The notes under the pieces are model-generated. The model searched no databases and was not told where the DNA came from. It saw only the letters and a program-made list of their open reading frames with translations. Shown here in pieces: positions 29,121 through 40,360 of a DNA stretch of 64,000 nucleotides; position 1 is the first letter of the stretch; each line of letters starts with the position of its first letter. Location: positions 496,001 through 560,000 of the forward strand of contig NZ_CP012357.1 of NCBI RefSeq assembly GCF_001267155.1, given 5' to 3'. The stretch is from Spiroplasma litorale (lineage in GTDB: Bacteria > Bacillota_I > Bacilli_A > Mycoplasmatales > Mycoplasmataceae). Position numbers and translations under genes: made by a program.

Positions 29121-29136
29121 AAAAAAAAAAAAAAAA
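29121..29136 (+). repeat. Homopolymer A16 upstream of 29164
   Basis: Sixteen A, same length as the tract at 5863. TATAAT (29146-29151) begins 10 bases after the tract, and the next gene starts at 29164. Confidence 0.8.
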
Positions 29137-29163
29137 TGAGCGAATTATAATTGGTGATTTAAA

Positions 29164-29706
29164 ATGAATTATAAAAAATTTTTTATTATTTTTATACTAA
29201 CATTTTTTTTAGGTTTTGGTTTCATAATTTTAAATAAAGAAATAAATATAAATAAAAATATTGAAAAAAATAAAAAAGAAGAATATATTAATTTTAAAAT
29301 AAAGTTCAACGTAGAATTATTAAATAATAATTTATTACCAAATAAAATACTAAAAACGAGTAATAATAAAATAAATAGTGTTAATGATTTTTTAAGTTTT
29401 AATAATTTAGAAAAAATTAATTTTTATTTTGATGTTTATGAAAATAAAAAATTTTATGATATTGGTGAAATAGTGATATTTCCTAAAAATGATAGTTTGA
29501 CTAAGAAATACAATAGATATAACATTGACAATGATTTCTTTATTAAGTATGGATTAGATCGGAAGTTGTCTAAAAGTTTAAAAGAAATATTTATACGTGA
29601 AGATTCAACTATAGAAGAGTGCATTAAGATAATAAACGAAAAATATAAAAGTGTTAAAGAATTGCTAGAATTTATAAATGTTGCAACATATTTCATCTTA
29701 TTTTAA
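29164..29706 (+). CDS. Membrane-anchored protein of unknown function, upstream of comEC
   Basis: 180 aa. One N-terminal helix (FFIIFILTFFLGFGFIIL), then an Asn/Lys-rich hydrophilic domain presumably outside. No family recognised. GGTGAT lies 6 bases before ATG 29164. comEC starts 29 bases before its end in another frame, so the two are co-translated and could be functionally linked to DNA uptake, though that is position only. Confidence 0.65.
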   Translation: MNYKKFFIIFILTFFLGFGFIILNKEININKNIEKNKKEEYINFKIKFNVELLNNNLLPNKILKTSNNKINSVNDFLSFNNLEKINFYFDVYENKKFYDIGEIVIFPKNDSLTKKYNRYNIDNDFFIKYGLDRKLSKSLKEIFIREDSTIEECIKIINEKYKSVKELLEFINVATYFILF

Positions 29707-31735
29707 TAAGTATAAAATTTTATTCACTTTTATAGTTTTTGCTATTAGTATATTAGTAATTAATCTTAATAACTACTATGTCATTTATCTATTATTCATG
29801 ATCCTGTGACTTCCTTATATTTTAAATATAAAAAATAATTATATATTCATCATAATCATTGTTATTTTTCAAATTTTTATTTTCATTGTATTAAAATCAA
29901 ATGTGTTTATCTCCCATGAGGGAGTTTACAAAGTTACGGCAGTAAAGAAAGACTATATTCTAGTCAGGAGGCTAATGTCTAGCTACTATATAAGAGTAGG
30001 GAAGTATAAATTTTCGATAGGGGAGTTAGTTTATATAGAAGGGGAGATGAAAAAACTCAGTAAACACCATGTTAATTGGGGTTTTGATTTTAACAGCTAC
30101 TTAAGAAAAAATAATGTAAGATATGAGATTTATAATATAAACCAAGTTGTTAGAAAGTATAAAACCCTCTCTTTTTATTATTGAAAAATGAGTGAAAATA
30201 ATAATATTCTTTTAAAATTATTAATATTCCAAAATAAAAATGACATTACACTATTAAAAACACTCAATGACCTTGGTATATCTCATGTTATAAATTTAGG
30301 GGGATTAAATTTTTATATTCTCGATAGATTTATTGATAAAAAAATATTAAAAAAAGATAATTACAAGAAATTTAAACCTATTTTTATTTTACTTTTGCTT
30401 ATTTATAATTATTTATTGGGGTTAAAACTGATAATAATTAAATCGACTTTAAGTATTTTTTTTAGGTATTTGAATAAATTACAAATAATCAATATAAAAA
30501 AATGGAACTTACAAAGTCTTCAATGGATTATAATTTTCTCTTTAAACCCAAGTTTTATTTATTCTATTGGTTTTTTTTATAGTATAGCTTTCAATTTGTT
30601 ATACTTAGATCAAAATAATAAAATATTAATATCTAAAAAAAGAGTTATTTACAATTTTTTGCTAGTTATTTTCATTTCGTTTCCTTTACAAATTCATTTT
30701 CACTATAAAATTTGATTATTTTCTACTATATTTGAAGTGGTTTTATTTCCTCTAATATTTATGTCTTATATTATATGTATTTTATTCCCTTATTTAGTTA
30801 ACTTATCCAATTTTTTATATAGTATTTTAGATGGTGTCTCAAGATTTTTAAACATTTTTAATAAAATTTTGATAGTTGGTAAGGTTAGTTTGTTATTTTT
30901 AATAATATATTTTATATTTTTAAAAATATTAAATGTTTATATATTTATGAATAAAAAATTTAAAATAATTTTTAGAACTATATTTTTCTCATTTTTTTTG
31001 TCATTGATTCAATATAATCAATTAAATATATTTGAAAATAGCATTGTAATGTTAGATGTTGGCAATGGAAATAGTTTTTTGTTGAAAAATAAAAATAACT
31101 ATGTTATTTTAGATGCTGGAGCTGGATACGGTTATTCAGAATCAATATTCAAAAACTATCTTGATTATAAAGGCGTTAGAAATGTAAAAGCTGCAATAAT
31201 AAGTCACTATCATTCGGATCACTATAATCAACTTAATGAAATAAAGAAAAATATAAAAATTAATGACATATATTTTAATGATAATATAGTTGATAAAATT
31301 ATAATAAAAGATATTATTATAAGTAATTTTGTTTATCTAAATAACAAGGATGAAAATGATAACTCAATAATTTCATTTATTGAATTAAATAATAAAAAAC
31401 TATTATTTGTTGGAGATGCTACTAAAAAAACAGAAAATAAATTAATTGAAAACAATGAATTTATTAATAAAATAGACAATGGTGGAGTTGATTTTTTACA
31501 AATTGGACATCATGGTAGTAAAACTAGTACTTCTGATGAATTTATTAAATTATTAAGACCTAATAATTGTTATATTAGTGGTAAACATGAAAAATATAAA
31601 GATTTTCCTTCCAAAGAGACTATAGAAACTTTAAATAAATATAATTGTAGTATAAGTGTTACAAATAATGAAAACAATTATAAATATAACATTAATAAAA
31701 ATAGCTCAAAAACAATAAAAAAAACCTTGTTTTAA
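29678..31735 (+). CDS. comEC: ComEC/Rec2 DNA-uptake channel protein
   Basis: 685 aa. ComEC carries single-stranded DNA through the membrane during transformation. Order: two N-terminal helices (about residues 12-70), an OB-like domain (about 76-165, with GELVYIEGEM), a multi-helix competence domain (about 200-440) and a C-terminal metallo-beta-lactamase-like domain. That domain has MLDVGNGNSFLL, SHYHSDH (H510, H512, D514, H515), FVGDATKKTE and IGHHGSKTST, so the nuclease-like site looks intact. ATG 29678 is the first start in the open frame. holA and rpsT follow, as in the Bacillus comEC-holA-rpsT order, here with rpsT reading back. Transformation genes beyond this one are not in the window. 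Confidence 0.9.
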
Positions 31736-31749
31736 CTAAACAAGGTTTT
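31721..31749. terminator. Bidirectional terminator between comEC and rpsT
   Basis: AAAACCTTGTTT (31721-31732), a loop containing the comEC UAA (31733-31735), AAACAAGGTTTT (31738-31749). Useful on both strands. Confidence 0.85.
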
Positions 31750-31757
31750 ATATTAAA

Positions 31758-32000
31758 TTACTTCATAAGTCTTGATTTTTCACGTGCAGCTTTATTAGCT
31801 TTAAAAATACCTTTTACAACAGATTTATCAAGTAAACTTACAGCTTCATTCACTAATTTATCTTTATTTTCATTATTATCATTTTTAGCAATTAATGCTT
31901 TTTTGATAGCTGTTTTAACTTTACTTCTAAATGATTTATTAGCAATTCTTGATTTTTCGTTTGTAAGAATTCTTTTTTCTTGTGATTTTATGTTTGCCAT
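31758..32000 (-). CDS. rpsT: 30S ribosomal protein S20
   Basis: 80 aa, typical size. It binds 16S rRNA early in small-subunit assembly. MANIKSQEKRILTNEK and the Lys/Arg/Ala-rich helices ending NKAAREKSRLMK are characteristic. The start at 32000 is chosen over an in-frame upstream ATG because AGAGGTGA sits just before it (on the minus strand) and the family starts MANIKS. Transcribed opposite to holA, from which it is separated by 139 bases. Confidence 0.97.
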   Translation of the reverse strand: MANIKSQEKRILTNEKSRIANKSFRSKVKTAIKKALIAKNDNNENKDKLVNEAVSLLDKSVVKGIFKANKAAREKSRLMK

Positions 32001-32139
32001 TATTTTCACCTCTTTTTTAAGCAAAATATATTACATAATAGAGTATATAATAAATTGTAATAAAATTCTAAAAAAAAAATAAATATTTTAATAAAATTAA
32101 GTTTTAATATGTAAAATTTATAATAGAAAAGGTGAAAAT

Positions 32140-33096
32140 GTGTATCTTGTTTATTCGGATGATAATTATCTAATTAAAATGCAGACAAAAAAAATAATCA
32201 ACAAAATTAGTGATAATTCGAATAATGAAGTGCTATTTTTTTCTTTAATTGATAATAAAACAATAGATATTTATGAAGAATGTCAAACAATGTCATTATT
32301 TAATGATAAAAAAATTATAGTTATTTCTGATTGTTGGTTTTTAACCGAAAATAAAGTGAAATTAAATAGTTCTTTCAATATTGATTTAATTAAAAAAATA
32401 TTATCAATTAAAAACCCTAAAATAAGTATTATATTTACTTTGAACAATTCAACTTATTCTAAAAGATTAAAAATTTGCAAAGATTTTGAATTGAATTGCA
32501 AGGTTTTAAATGTAAAACAACCAACTTTAATAGAAAAAAAAGAAATATTAATAAAAAAATTTATTGATAATAACATTAATTATGATTTAGAGGCTATTGA
32601 CTATTTTTTAGATATTTTGCCCAATGATATGGGGGTTTTTACAAATGAATTAAGTAAATTTACTACACTTAATCAAGATTTTAACAAAGACATTGTTACT
32701 TCAATTGTAAAAAAATATTTAAATTTTGATGTTTTTAATATGCTTGACTCTCTTTTGGATAATGATTTTCAATCTTTTATAAAAAAATTTAAACTATTCC
32801 AAGAATTTAATAATGATATATTTGGTTTTATAACATTGGTTGCTAACAGTTTAATAACAATAAGAAATATAGTTTTTTATAAAATGAACGGTTTAAAAGA
32901 TAATGAAATAATCGATAAACTTTCGTTAAATCCATATAGATTTAAAATTTTATCAAGTAAAAAAAACAATAAGTTAGATATAATTAATGATAAAATAAAT
33001 ATGATATGTTATTTAGATAAATCATTAAAAAATGGAACAATTGATAATAAAATTATTCCTGAATTGATATTCGTTAAATTGTTTATAAATAATTAA
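32140..33096 (+). CDS. holA: DNA polymerase III delta subunit
   Basis: 318 aa. Delta opens the sliding-clamp ring in the clamp-loader complex. The sequence is diverged but keeps the family features: MYLVYSDDNYLIKMQTKKII at the start, an AAA+-like N-terminal part without Walker A, TLIEKKEILIKKFIDNNI, DILPNDMGVFTNELSK (the LxNEL-type helix), and the C-terminal collar. Position between comEC and rpsT supports it. Start is GTG 32140, 6 bases after AAAAGGTG; no in-frame ATG fits the family start. Confidence 0.9.
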   Translation: MYLVYSDDNYLIKMQTKKIINKISDNSNNEVLFFSLIDNKTIDIYEECQTMSLFNDKKIIVISDCWFLTENKVKLNSSFNIDLIKKILSIKNPKISIIFTLNNSTYSKRLKICKDFELNCKVLNVKQPTLIEKKEILIKKFIDNNINYDLEAIDYFLDILPNDMGVFTNELSKFTTLNQDFNKDIVTSIVKKYLNFDVFNMLDSLLDNDFQSFIKKFKLFQEFNNDIFGFITLVANSLITIRNIVFYKMNGLKDNEIIDKLSLNPYRFKILSSKKNNKLDIINDKINMICYLDKSLKNGTIDNKIIPELIFVKLFINN

Positions 33097-33120
33097 TATC
33101 AACTTGAAAGGTAGATAATA

Positions 33121-34542
33121 GTGGAAGTTAATAAATTGTATGAAATTTTAGTAAAAAATTTATCTAATACTTTTAAAAGTGACATTTTAAAAGTTAAATC
33201 ATTGGAAAATAAAATACTAAAAGATCAATTAATATTGATGGTTGATAATATGCTTTCTTTGGAAATTGACCATAAAGCAACATTTTTAGATGAAAAATGG
33301 AGTAGAGTTTTTGGTAAAGCTCTTGTTAATTTATTAAAAGAAAAAATTAAGTTTGAAAAACCAGATAATAAACAAGTTGATGAAATTTTAGCGGATGTTA
33401 CTTTTTTTCAAACATTTTGCTTTAATAATTATAAAATTGATCGAGAAACACTTAATTTAGAACATGAAATATCTGCCGATTTAATAAAAGGTTTAGCAGT
33501 TATAAGTGAGGAAGCCAAATCTTTACATTCTGAAAAAATTGAAGTAGAACCTGAAGTTGTAGATAAAGAAAAGGAAAAACCTAATACTGATTCTAATTCA
33601 AATAATTTTCAAGATAATTTAAATGGAAATCAATTTTTTAATAACAACATTAAGATACATCCATTTCAAGATCAAAGATTTTATCCATATACTTCAAAAC
33701 CTAAATATACAAAGTATTTAAAATTTATACTTGCTGGTTTTATTGGCTTATTCATTGTTTTTTATTTGATTACGCATGTTTTTATTACTCTGAATAGCAC
33801 TGTTGTTAATAATTATGATGATTTTACAAATTGAGGTTTCAACTCGTCTTTAACAAATGTTTTTAAAGAAAAAAATTTTGAATATTCTAAATGAACCATG
33901 GCCACAACTGTTGGCGTTTTACCAATTAGTGGTGTTTTAAGTATAATAACAATTATTTTACTTATATTTTTTGGTGCATATACTATATATATTCTTGTAC
34001 AATCGCCAAAATTTTACAAAGATAAGTTTCATATTCAAACATTACTTCCAATTTTTACAATAGTATTCATCTTTTTTGTTTCATATAATCTAATGGGTTT
34101 ATTTATGTTTGCATTTAAAGGTGATGATTATATAAAAACTTCGATAGGGTCTTTGCTTGCTAAAGTTGAAGGTAAAACAAGTCAGAACGATATAAATGAT
34201 TGAATAAAGTCAAACTCAACTGCTTTAAACAACATGGTTAGTTATTTAAAGTCAAAATTATCTTATTCACAAACAAAAGCTATTTTTTGGGTTTATTTTG
34301 TTTCAACTTTATTCTGTATAATTCAAGTTATCATAATATTAATTTTAAACCCAAGACTTGATAAAGAAAAAATGATGAAAGCAAAATTAGAATATGAAAA
34401 TTACATTAATGCCGCAATGCAAGGAAAAAGTTATGAAATGGATAGCACTTTATTTGAACCTGAAGAAGAAGTAAAAGAATTTGTAGATTGGTTAAATAAT
34501 AAGAAAAACAAAAAAAATAAAGATGAAAAAGATAATAATTAA
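33121..34542 (+). CDS. Large membrane protein of unknown function
   Basis: 473 aa. GTG start 33121 after GAAAGG. Residues 1-150 are soluble and helical (with VDKEKEKPNTDSNSNN as a linker), then an Asn-rich stretch and four predicted helices (about 200-222, 270-292, 310-334, 378-402), and an acidic/lysine-rich tail. No motif that I recognise. Contains both UGG and UGA Trp codons. It directly follows holA and precedes two small unknown genes; no operon partner of known function. Confidence 0.72.
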
Positions 34543-34603
34543 TAAATTCAATCTAAATGCTATATAATTTAAATAATATACATATTTTATTTAAGGGGTA
34601 TCT

Positions 34604-34885
34604 ATGAGTTTTTATTATAAGCATAAATACGGTTTTTCAACTCATGCAATTCATAGAATTAAACAGAGATTAAACCTTAAAGAAGAAGATGAGTTTAAAT
34701 TAAAAGACATTATTATCGATATGATAGACAATTCATCTTACTCATTTCAAACTTCTAAAACAATATATATAAAGTCTAGAAAAAATGATATATATTTTGT
34801 TGTTGACATAATAACAAATACTATTATAACCGCTACTAAAATCTCTCCTCATAAACAACTCGAATTGTTAGAAAAGGATGTTTAA
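34604..34885 (+). CDS. Small soluble protein, DUF4258-like pattern
   Basis: 93 aa. FSTHAIHRIKQRLNL near the start and the end pattern VVDIITNTIITATKIS look like the His-Ala-x-x-Arg core and C-terminal strand of DUF4258-type small proteins, but the match is weak. Its ribosome site AAGGGG precedes ATG 34604. The next gene starts 6 bases after the stop. No antitoxin-like partner is recognised beside it. Function unknown. Confidence 0.65.
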   Translation: MSFYYKHKYGFSTHAIHRIKQRLNLKEEDEFKLKDIIIDMIDNSSYSFQTSKTIYIKSRKNDIYFVVDIITNTIITATKISPHKQLELLEKDV

Positions 34886-34891
34886 AATATA

Positions 34892-35947
34892 ATGAAAAAA
34901 AAGGTACTTAAAAAAAACTTAATATTACCAAGTGAGTTTTTAGAAAGTTGAATGAGCCGAAAACTTGATGGTTCTTACTATTTTAAATATATTGATTTTA
35001 AAAGTGATTCAATTGATGAAATTGATGTTATTAATGAGCCATTTATAAAAATTATTTTTGAAAAATTTAATAGTTTTGATTCAAATCAAATTTTAAAGCA
35101 GTTCAATCAAATTGCAAAAGTTGCAAAAGCAATTGTAGAAAAAAGAATCAAAACAAAAGAAGAACAAATAAAATTAACAAGTAAAGAACTATTGTTTTTA
35201 AAGTATTTTTATTTTTTGATCACATTATTAAATGGAGAATACAAATTTTCCATGGTCGGTGAATTAAAAAAATATAGAGCAATAGATGTTTTAAGTGATG
35301 AAATTGATAATAATATAAAAGAAAAAATACTTAATATAATTAGTTATGTTTTATTTGAAATGTATGATTATATATTTAGTCAAAGAACATTTGAAACATT
35401 ATATGATTTTATTGAAAATTCAGGAGTAAAATTTGATTTATTAGATAGTCAAAAAAATATTGTGGTTCTAGAAAAAATGATTGAAGAACAAAATTATAAG
35501 TTTGTAGATTTTTATTTTCATAATGTAGTTAATAATACATTTTTTAAATTTTTTAAAGTTTCGGATTTAGATAGAAAAACATTTTTGTTAACAAATAAAA
35601 CAATTGCAAACTTTATTGATAACAATACTAAAAGATTAGTAATAAGTTTCTTTGTTATCGATCCAAAATATTGTATAGGAATAATTAACTTGGGACCTGG
35701 AAGAGGGGAGTACAGACCTTATTTTAAATATTTAAAAGACAATATTTTAAATAAAAAAATAATCCCACATTGTTTGTCTCCTGAACATATTATTGAAGAA
35801 GATGGAATATCACTGATTGACAACCAAAGGTTCTACTATAAAGGTTTTGAATTAACTGAAGAACAAGTTCAACTAATAAATGATTGTCTAACATATAGGG
35901 ATTTAAAATCTGACTTTGACCAATTTATTAAATACATTGAAAATTAA
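34892..35947 (+). CDS. Soluble helical protein of unknown function
   Basis: 351 aa, no signal or membrane helix. Near its C-terminus are INLGPGRGEYRPYFKYLKD and CLSPEHIIEEDG. No family recognised. It starts at ATG 34892, 6 bases after the 34604 gene; an in-frame ATG lies 20 codons later (34952), but the first is preferred because AAAAGGATG at 34872-34880 lies at a usable, if long, distance. Probably in one unit with 34604-34885. Confidence 0.68.
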
Positions 35948-35988
35948 ATGAATAAATTAAATACAAATTACAAGTCGATTGCATAAGT

Positions 35989-36010
35989 AGTTTAAAAAAG
36001 TCTTTAAACT
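35989..36010. other. 8-bp hairpin upstream of 36091
   Basis: AGTTTAAA (35989-35996), 6-base loop, TTTAAACT (36003-36010). No U-tract. A TATAAT at 36059-36064 lies downstream, so it might be an operator, or a weak 3' hairpin of the previous gene. Confidence 0.35.
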
Positions 36011-36090
36011 ATAAGTTTACACAAAAGTAGTGACCTTTTAAAAATTTGCAAAATGTAGTATAATATATATGCAATTGAGAGGGCAATAAG

Positions 36091-37536
36091 ATGTCAAACA
36101 TTAAAATATTAAAGGAAAATCGAAAATCAGTATTTATGATAACTTCTCTTATGATTTTCGCTTTTATTATGGTAATTTTTAGTCTTACAATGCTTTTTTC
36201 ACCAATTATTAATATGGATAATATTAATAACATTAATAGTTTTTTTAATGAAAACTATAGTCTATTTATGTCACTTTTTTATAAATATAATGATTATCCA
36301 ATTTTTGTTGTGAAGAGTGATCCTTTTTTAATAGTTTGGTTGCCATTGATAACTGGTTCGATAATTATAGCACTATTAATTTGAAGAATTATTTTACATA
36401 CAATAGGGTACAAAACTAAAAATAGAAAAGGTAATTCAACAGTTGTTAGACCCATAAGAAGCTATCAAATTACAATGATTTTATGTTGATTTTTTATGTT
36501 TTTTTTAATAATTGTTGCAACTTTATCATACTTGTCAGCATCGCCATTTTTAACTGGTGCAACATGATATTTTGATTTGTCTAATGGTGCGCCATCGTTA
36601 ACTGAGGAATCTATAAAACATATAGCATCAGTTCTTGAAGGTCAATTTAGCCAATGTTATTGATTATCATTCGCATGATTTTCTTCATCGAATAGTGCAA
36701 TTTTAACAGAATCAACAGTATTTAATGTTTGGATGTGAATTTTAATGCCCTTCATTCTTCAAATAATTTTTATTGTACTTAGTTTTATAGGAACAATTTG
36801 CGGTGAATGCAGTTGAGGAACAATAAATAAATCTGTTTTAAGAGATATTGATATGTCTTCTGAAGGAAACGTTAAAATTTCAAATAATTTATCTAAAAAA
36901 TTAATTGAAAAAAAAGTTGATTTAAACAGAGTTTCAAGTTCAGAGTTACAAGCAAGAATTTTATTGTTTTATAAAAACTTCATTAAGTTATTAGAATCTT
37001 CTAATAATACAAATATTCCTATTTATAAAGAAGCAAGATTATCCCTTGAAAAATATAGTGTAATTGAAAAAATTAACTGAAAAAAAATTGGTAATTATGT
37101 TGAAGGTTTAGTAGAATGGTATACATCGACAGATCAAAGGTTTGTTAATCTTATTAGTCAATTAGCAACCAATCCTAAACACAATTTATTCATTAACTAT
37201 AAAAAACAACTGCTGTCTTTAATTGGTGAATATCAAAGTGCAATAAATAAATGAAATTTATTAGATGCAGAATTTAAAATTGAACAAATTTTTGCCTTAA
37301 CTTTTGAAAGAGATGAAATACTTGCCAAAGTAGGGTATTGCTTAAAAACAAGACTAAATAGTAATTTTGATAGTTATGATAAAAAAGATGCTTATATTAA
37401 TATGCTTGAGCAAGCAAAAAATAATAGAGATTACCATAACTATAGACAAATTTGCATAAAACTAATTAAAAAAATGTCTCCAGAAAAAGTTGCAATCTCA
37501 GACTTTATCAATCAAGTAGTCGCTTATCAATTTTAA
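36091..37536 (+). CDS. Four-helix membrane protein with a long cytoplasmic domain
   Basis: 481 aa. Helices near residues 15-38, 88-112, 128-152 and 215-240, with an outer loop that carries NPF/SPF-like aromatic motifs, then about 235 soluble residues rich in helices. Unrecognised. ATG 36091 follows AGAGGG. A TATAAT at 36059 suits a promoter. coaE follows 14 bases after the stop. Several UGA-Trp. Function unknown. Confidence 0.72.
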
Positions 37537-37550
37537 AAGGGGATTTTTTT

Positions 37551-38162
37551 ATGATAATTGTTGGTGTATATGGAGTTATAGGTAGTGGAAAATCTACATC
37601 AATTGACAAACTCATAAATAATTACTATAAAAATATTGCTTATCATATAAGTTGTGATTTAATAGGAAAAAGATTGCTTAATTCAAAAGAAGTATTTAAT
37701 TTTATTAGTAAAAACTTTGAAAATGTTATACAAGAAAAAGAAATAATAAAAAATAAATTAAGGAATTTAATTTTTAATGATTTTAAAGCGAATGAGCTAT
37801 ACGCAAATTTTATTTGACCTATAATATCTAATGAAGTTGAAAGGGAAATAAAATTAATTTCTGAGAGTAACAAAAGTATTAAAGTTATTTTTGTTGAAGC
37901 ATCAATATTAAGTGGTATTAGCACCCCTTTTAACTTTAAAATCTTATTTAAACCCTCTTTTTTTTGAAAACATAAATATTATAATAATATATTGAATAGA
38001 GATATTGGTAAAACAAACAAAAAACAAATCAAAAATATAATTAAATTTCAAAAATATAAAAATAAATATACTAAATACGATTTTAAAATTAAAAGTACTT
38101 ATAAAAAACATAATAACAAAACATTAATATTATTTAAAAAAATTGTTGATAAATTTATATAA
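37551..38162 (+). CDS. coaE: Dephospho-CoA kinase
   Basis: 203 aa. Last step of coenzyme A synthesis, phosphorylating the ribose 3'-OH. MIIVGVYGVIGSGKSTSIDKL contains the P-loop GxxGSGKS typical of the family (usually GLTGGIGSGKS), then the substrate helix ISCDLIGKRLL, where the D matches the family's DAD region. VFVEASILSG matches the (V)(L)D-x-PLL-like strand, diverged. The C-terminal half is very Lys/Asn-rich. Start has AAAGGGGA before ATG. CoaE is the best reading; another small P-loop kinase is possible because the middle motifs are weak. Confidence 0.75.
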
Positions 38163-38206
38163 AATAGGGGTGTTATAAAATAGTATTTAATAAAAACCCC
38201 TATTTT
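38161..38206 (+). terminator. Terminator after coaE
   Basis: AAAATAGGGG (38161-38170) and CCCCTATTTT (38197-38206), 10-bp stem with a 26-base loop. The left arm overlaps the coaE stop. Confidence 0.65.
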
Positions 38207-38300
38207 ATTCACAACTAAATCATTAGGTACTATTTTTACATAGTAATAATTATTATAAAATATAGTATAATATTACATATTAATAATTATTGGAGGAATA

Positions 38301-39023
38301 ATGAAAACGCCAATATCTAAACCTACATTTTGCCAAAAACACATGAAGATTCATGTTTGTGATGAACAAAATATATTTAAAAAAACTCAAACTATTGAAA
38401 AAAAATTAAGCGAAAAAGTAAGACGTCTTCATGGTATTCAAACAGAAGAAGAAATTATAAAAAGAAACGTTAGAAGTAAACCGAAACCAGGTACATTAGA
38501 ATATATTTTAGAAAAAGCGAAAAACAAAATAGATAAAGAAAAAAAGAAAATAAATAAAAACACAAAAAACGAAGAAGTTGAAAACAAAAAAATTGATGAA
38601 ACAGAACTAACTTCAAGAGTTGAAATACTTAAACAAAAAATTAAAGAAAGCACTCAAACTCAAGAGTTCAATTTATTCAATAAGACTACAAAGAAAATTA
38701 AATCACCCTCTTCTAATTCAGATACTAAAAAAACTAAAAAAGTAAAATTATCTTCTAAAAAAGAAAATAATATATATGATATAAATTTAAACAAAGATAT
38801 TCAGTTTTTAAATAAAAATGATAGCACACAAGAGGTTAGCTTAAATAAGTTAAATAACAAAATAATCAAAAAAGTACTGAAAACTGATTCTGAAAATAAA
38901 AACATAGATTTTTCAAATACATACACAGAAGAACAAACGCAAGAATTAATTAAATCAACAGTTGAATATGTATTAAAAGAAGTTGGTTATATAAAAAAAC
39001 CAAAAAAAAATAATAGTAAATAA
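38301..39023 (+). CDS. Lysine-rich soluble protein of unknown function
   Basis: 240 aa. About a third of the residues are Lys, and low-complexity helices alternate with Ser/Asn stretches. A short N-terminal part (MKTPISKPTFCQKHMKIHVC) has two Cys and two His in C-x-x-x-x-x-x-x-C spacing, not a known finger. No signal or membrane helix. ATTGGAGGAAT before ATG 38301 is strong, and GTATAATATT at 38268-38277 is a likely -10 region. Converges on dinB with a shared hairpin. Possibly nucleic-acid binding because of its charge; that is inference. Confidence 0.68.
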   Translation: MKTPISKPTFCQKHMKIHVCDEQNIFKKTQTIEKKLSEKVRRLHGIQTEEEIIKRNVRSKPKPGTLEYILEKAKNKIDKEKKKINKNTKNEEVENKKIDETELTSRVEILKQKIKESTQTQEFNLFNKTTKKIKSPSSNSDTKKTKKVKLSSKKENNIYDINLNKDIQFLNKNDSTQEVSLNKLNNKIIKKVLKTDSENKNIDFSNTYTEEQTQELIKSTVEYVLKEVGYIKKPKKNNSK

Positions 39024-39043
39024 AATTATTTGCTATTATTTTT
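39006..39043. terminator. Bidirectional terminator holding two stop codons
   Basis: AAAAATAATAGTAAATAA (39006-39023) pairs with TTATTTGCTATTATTTTT (39026-39043) with one T-G pair. The left arm ends in the stop of 38301-39023; the right arm begins with the reverse-strand stop of dinB. Confidence 0.85.
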
Positions 39044-40360
39044 TCATTTTTTTATTACTTGATCATTAGACAAGTGAACATCGTCTTTTTTTATATACTT
39101 TGATTGTGATCTATTTTTGTTATTAATTTTTTCATAATTTACTCCGGTAAATATTACACTTTTTCCGTACTTATTTTTTAATCTATATAATAAATCTTTA
39201 TTTAAATTTTCAGAAACTTCCTTTAACTTGTAACCCCAATTAATAATTTCTTTTTGTTTATAGTGATTAATCGAACTAACGAGCTGTGTAAGTCTAACGC
39301 CAACTAATAAAATTGATTCCCCTTTTCATAGATCATAAAAACATTTTTTTGAAGTTGTAAATATATCTTCAACTTCATTTGTCGGCTCTAACAACTTTTC
39401 TTGTTTTGAAATATGTTTTTTTCTATCTTTCAAATTAAAATTTTCTTTCAATTCGTCATTTAAGTATCTCAAAACTATTGAAACTGTTCAACCTAACAAA
39501 TATCTTTTTTTTGCTCTATCTGAAACCTTCACAGAAAGTTCAAAAATTAAATTTTCTAATTCCTTTGGATTATTTGTTGTGTAATTTAATGTCATTTCAT
39601 TTCCAATTGATTTTAAATCGTTATTATCTCATGATACATTATCACTTGAAACTCCATTTGCTCAATTTCATAAGGTATCACCTCTTTTTCCTATTAAAGA
39701 AATAAGTTTATTTTTATCGTGTAAAGCAAGATCTTTAATTGTAGTTATGTTATATAAATTTAATAATTTTTCAGTTGCCTCACCTATCATAAACATTTTT
39801 TTTATATTAAGTGGTCATAACATTTTTTGTATATCTTTTTTTAATAAAATCGTAACACCACTTGGTTTATTAAAATCAACTGCCATTTTCGCTAAAAATT
39901 TATTTGTACTAATACCAATAGAGCAACTTAAATTTAGATCTAATTTAATTTTTTTAATAATTAATTCTGCAAGTTTTTTTACAGTACCATATTTTTTTCA
40001 TATGTTAGTAACATCTATATAACATTCATCAATTGAAGCTACTTCAATTTTTTTGCTAAAATTAGTATATATATAGTCAAATACTTTTTCTGAATAATTT
40101 ATATACAATTGAAAGTTTGTATCTACTACGCATAAATCTTTACATATTTCTTTAGCTTTATATAGAGGCATTCCAGCTTTAATTCCATATTTTCTTGAAT
40201 TATAACTAGCAGTTAATATAATTGCTCTTCTATTTGGAGAACTAACAACTAAGTTTTTATCCGCCAAAGTATTATTTTCAGCAATATGACAACCAGCATA
40301 AAATGCATCCATATCAAGTAAAAAAATAATTTTTTCATTATTTTGTAATTTGTTTTCCAT
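39026..40360 (-). CDS. dinB: Y-family DNA polymerase (DinB/UmuC type)
   Basis: 444 aa. Translesion polymerase. FLLDMDAFYAGCH (metal-binding D16 and main-chain D18), SSPNRRAIILTASYNSRKYG, the SIDE motif at residues 109-112 (D111, E112), SIGISTNKFLAKMA and the thumb/little-finger region are all present, so it looks active. Start at 40360 is taken because MENKLQNNEKIIFLLDMD gives a normal length before the first strand; the ribosome site there is weak, and 23 bases overlap tlyA, so coupling is likely. UmuC and DinB branches cannot be told apart here. Confidence 0.92.

Noticed and set aside
29164-29706. Treating comEC as starting at the GTG 29903
   Set aside because: The frame is open back to ATG 29678 and the added residues supply the two N-terminal helices expected in ComEC.
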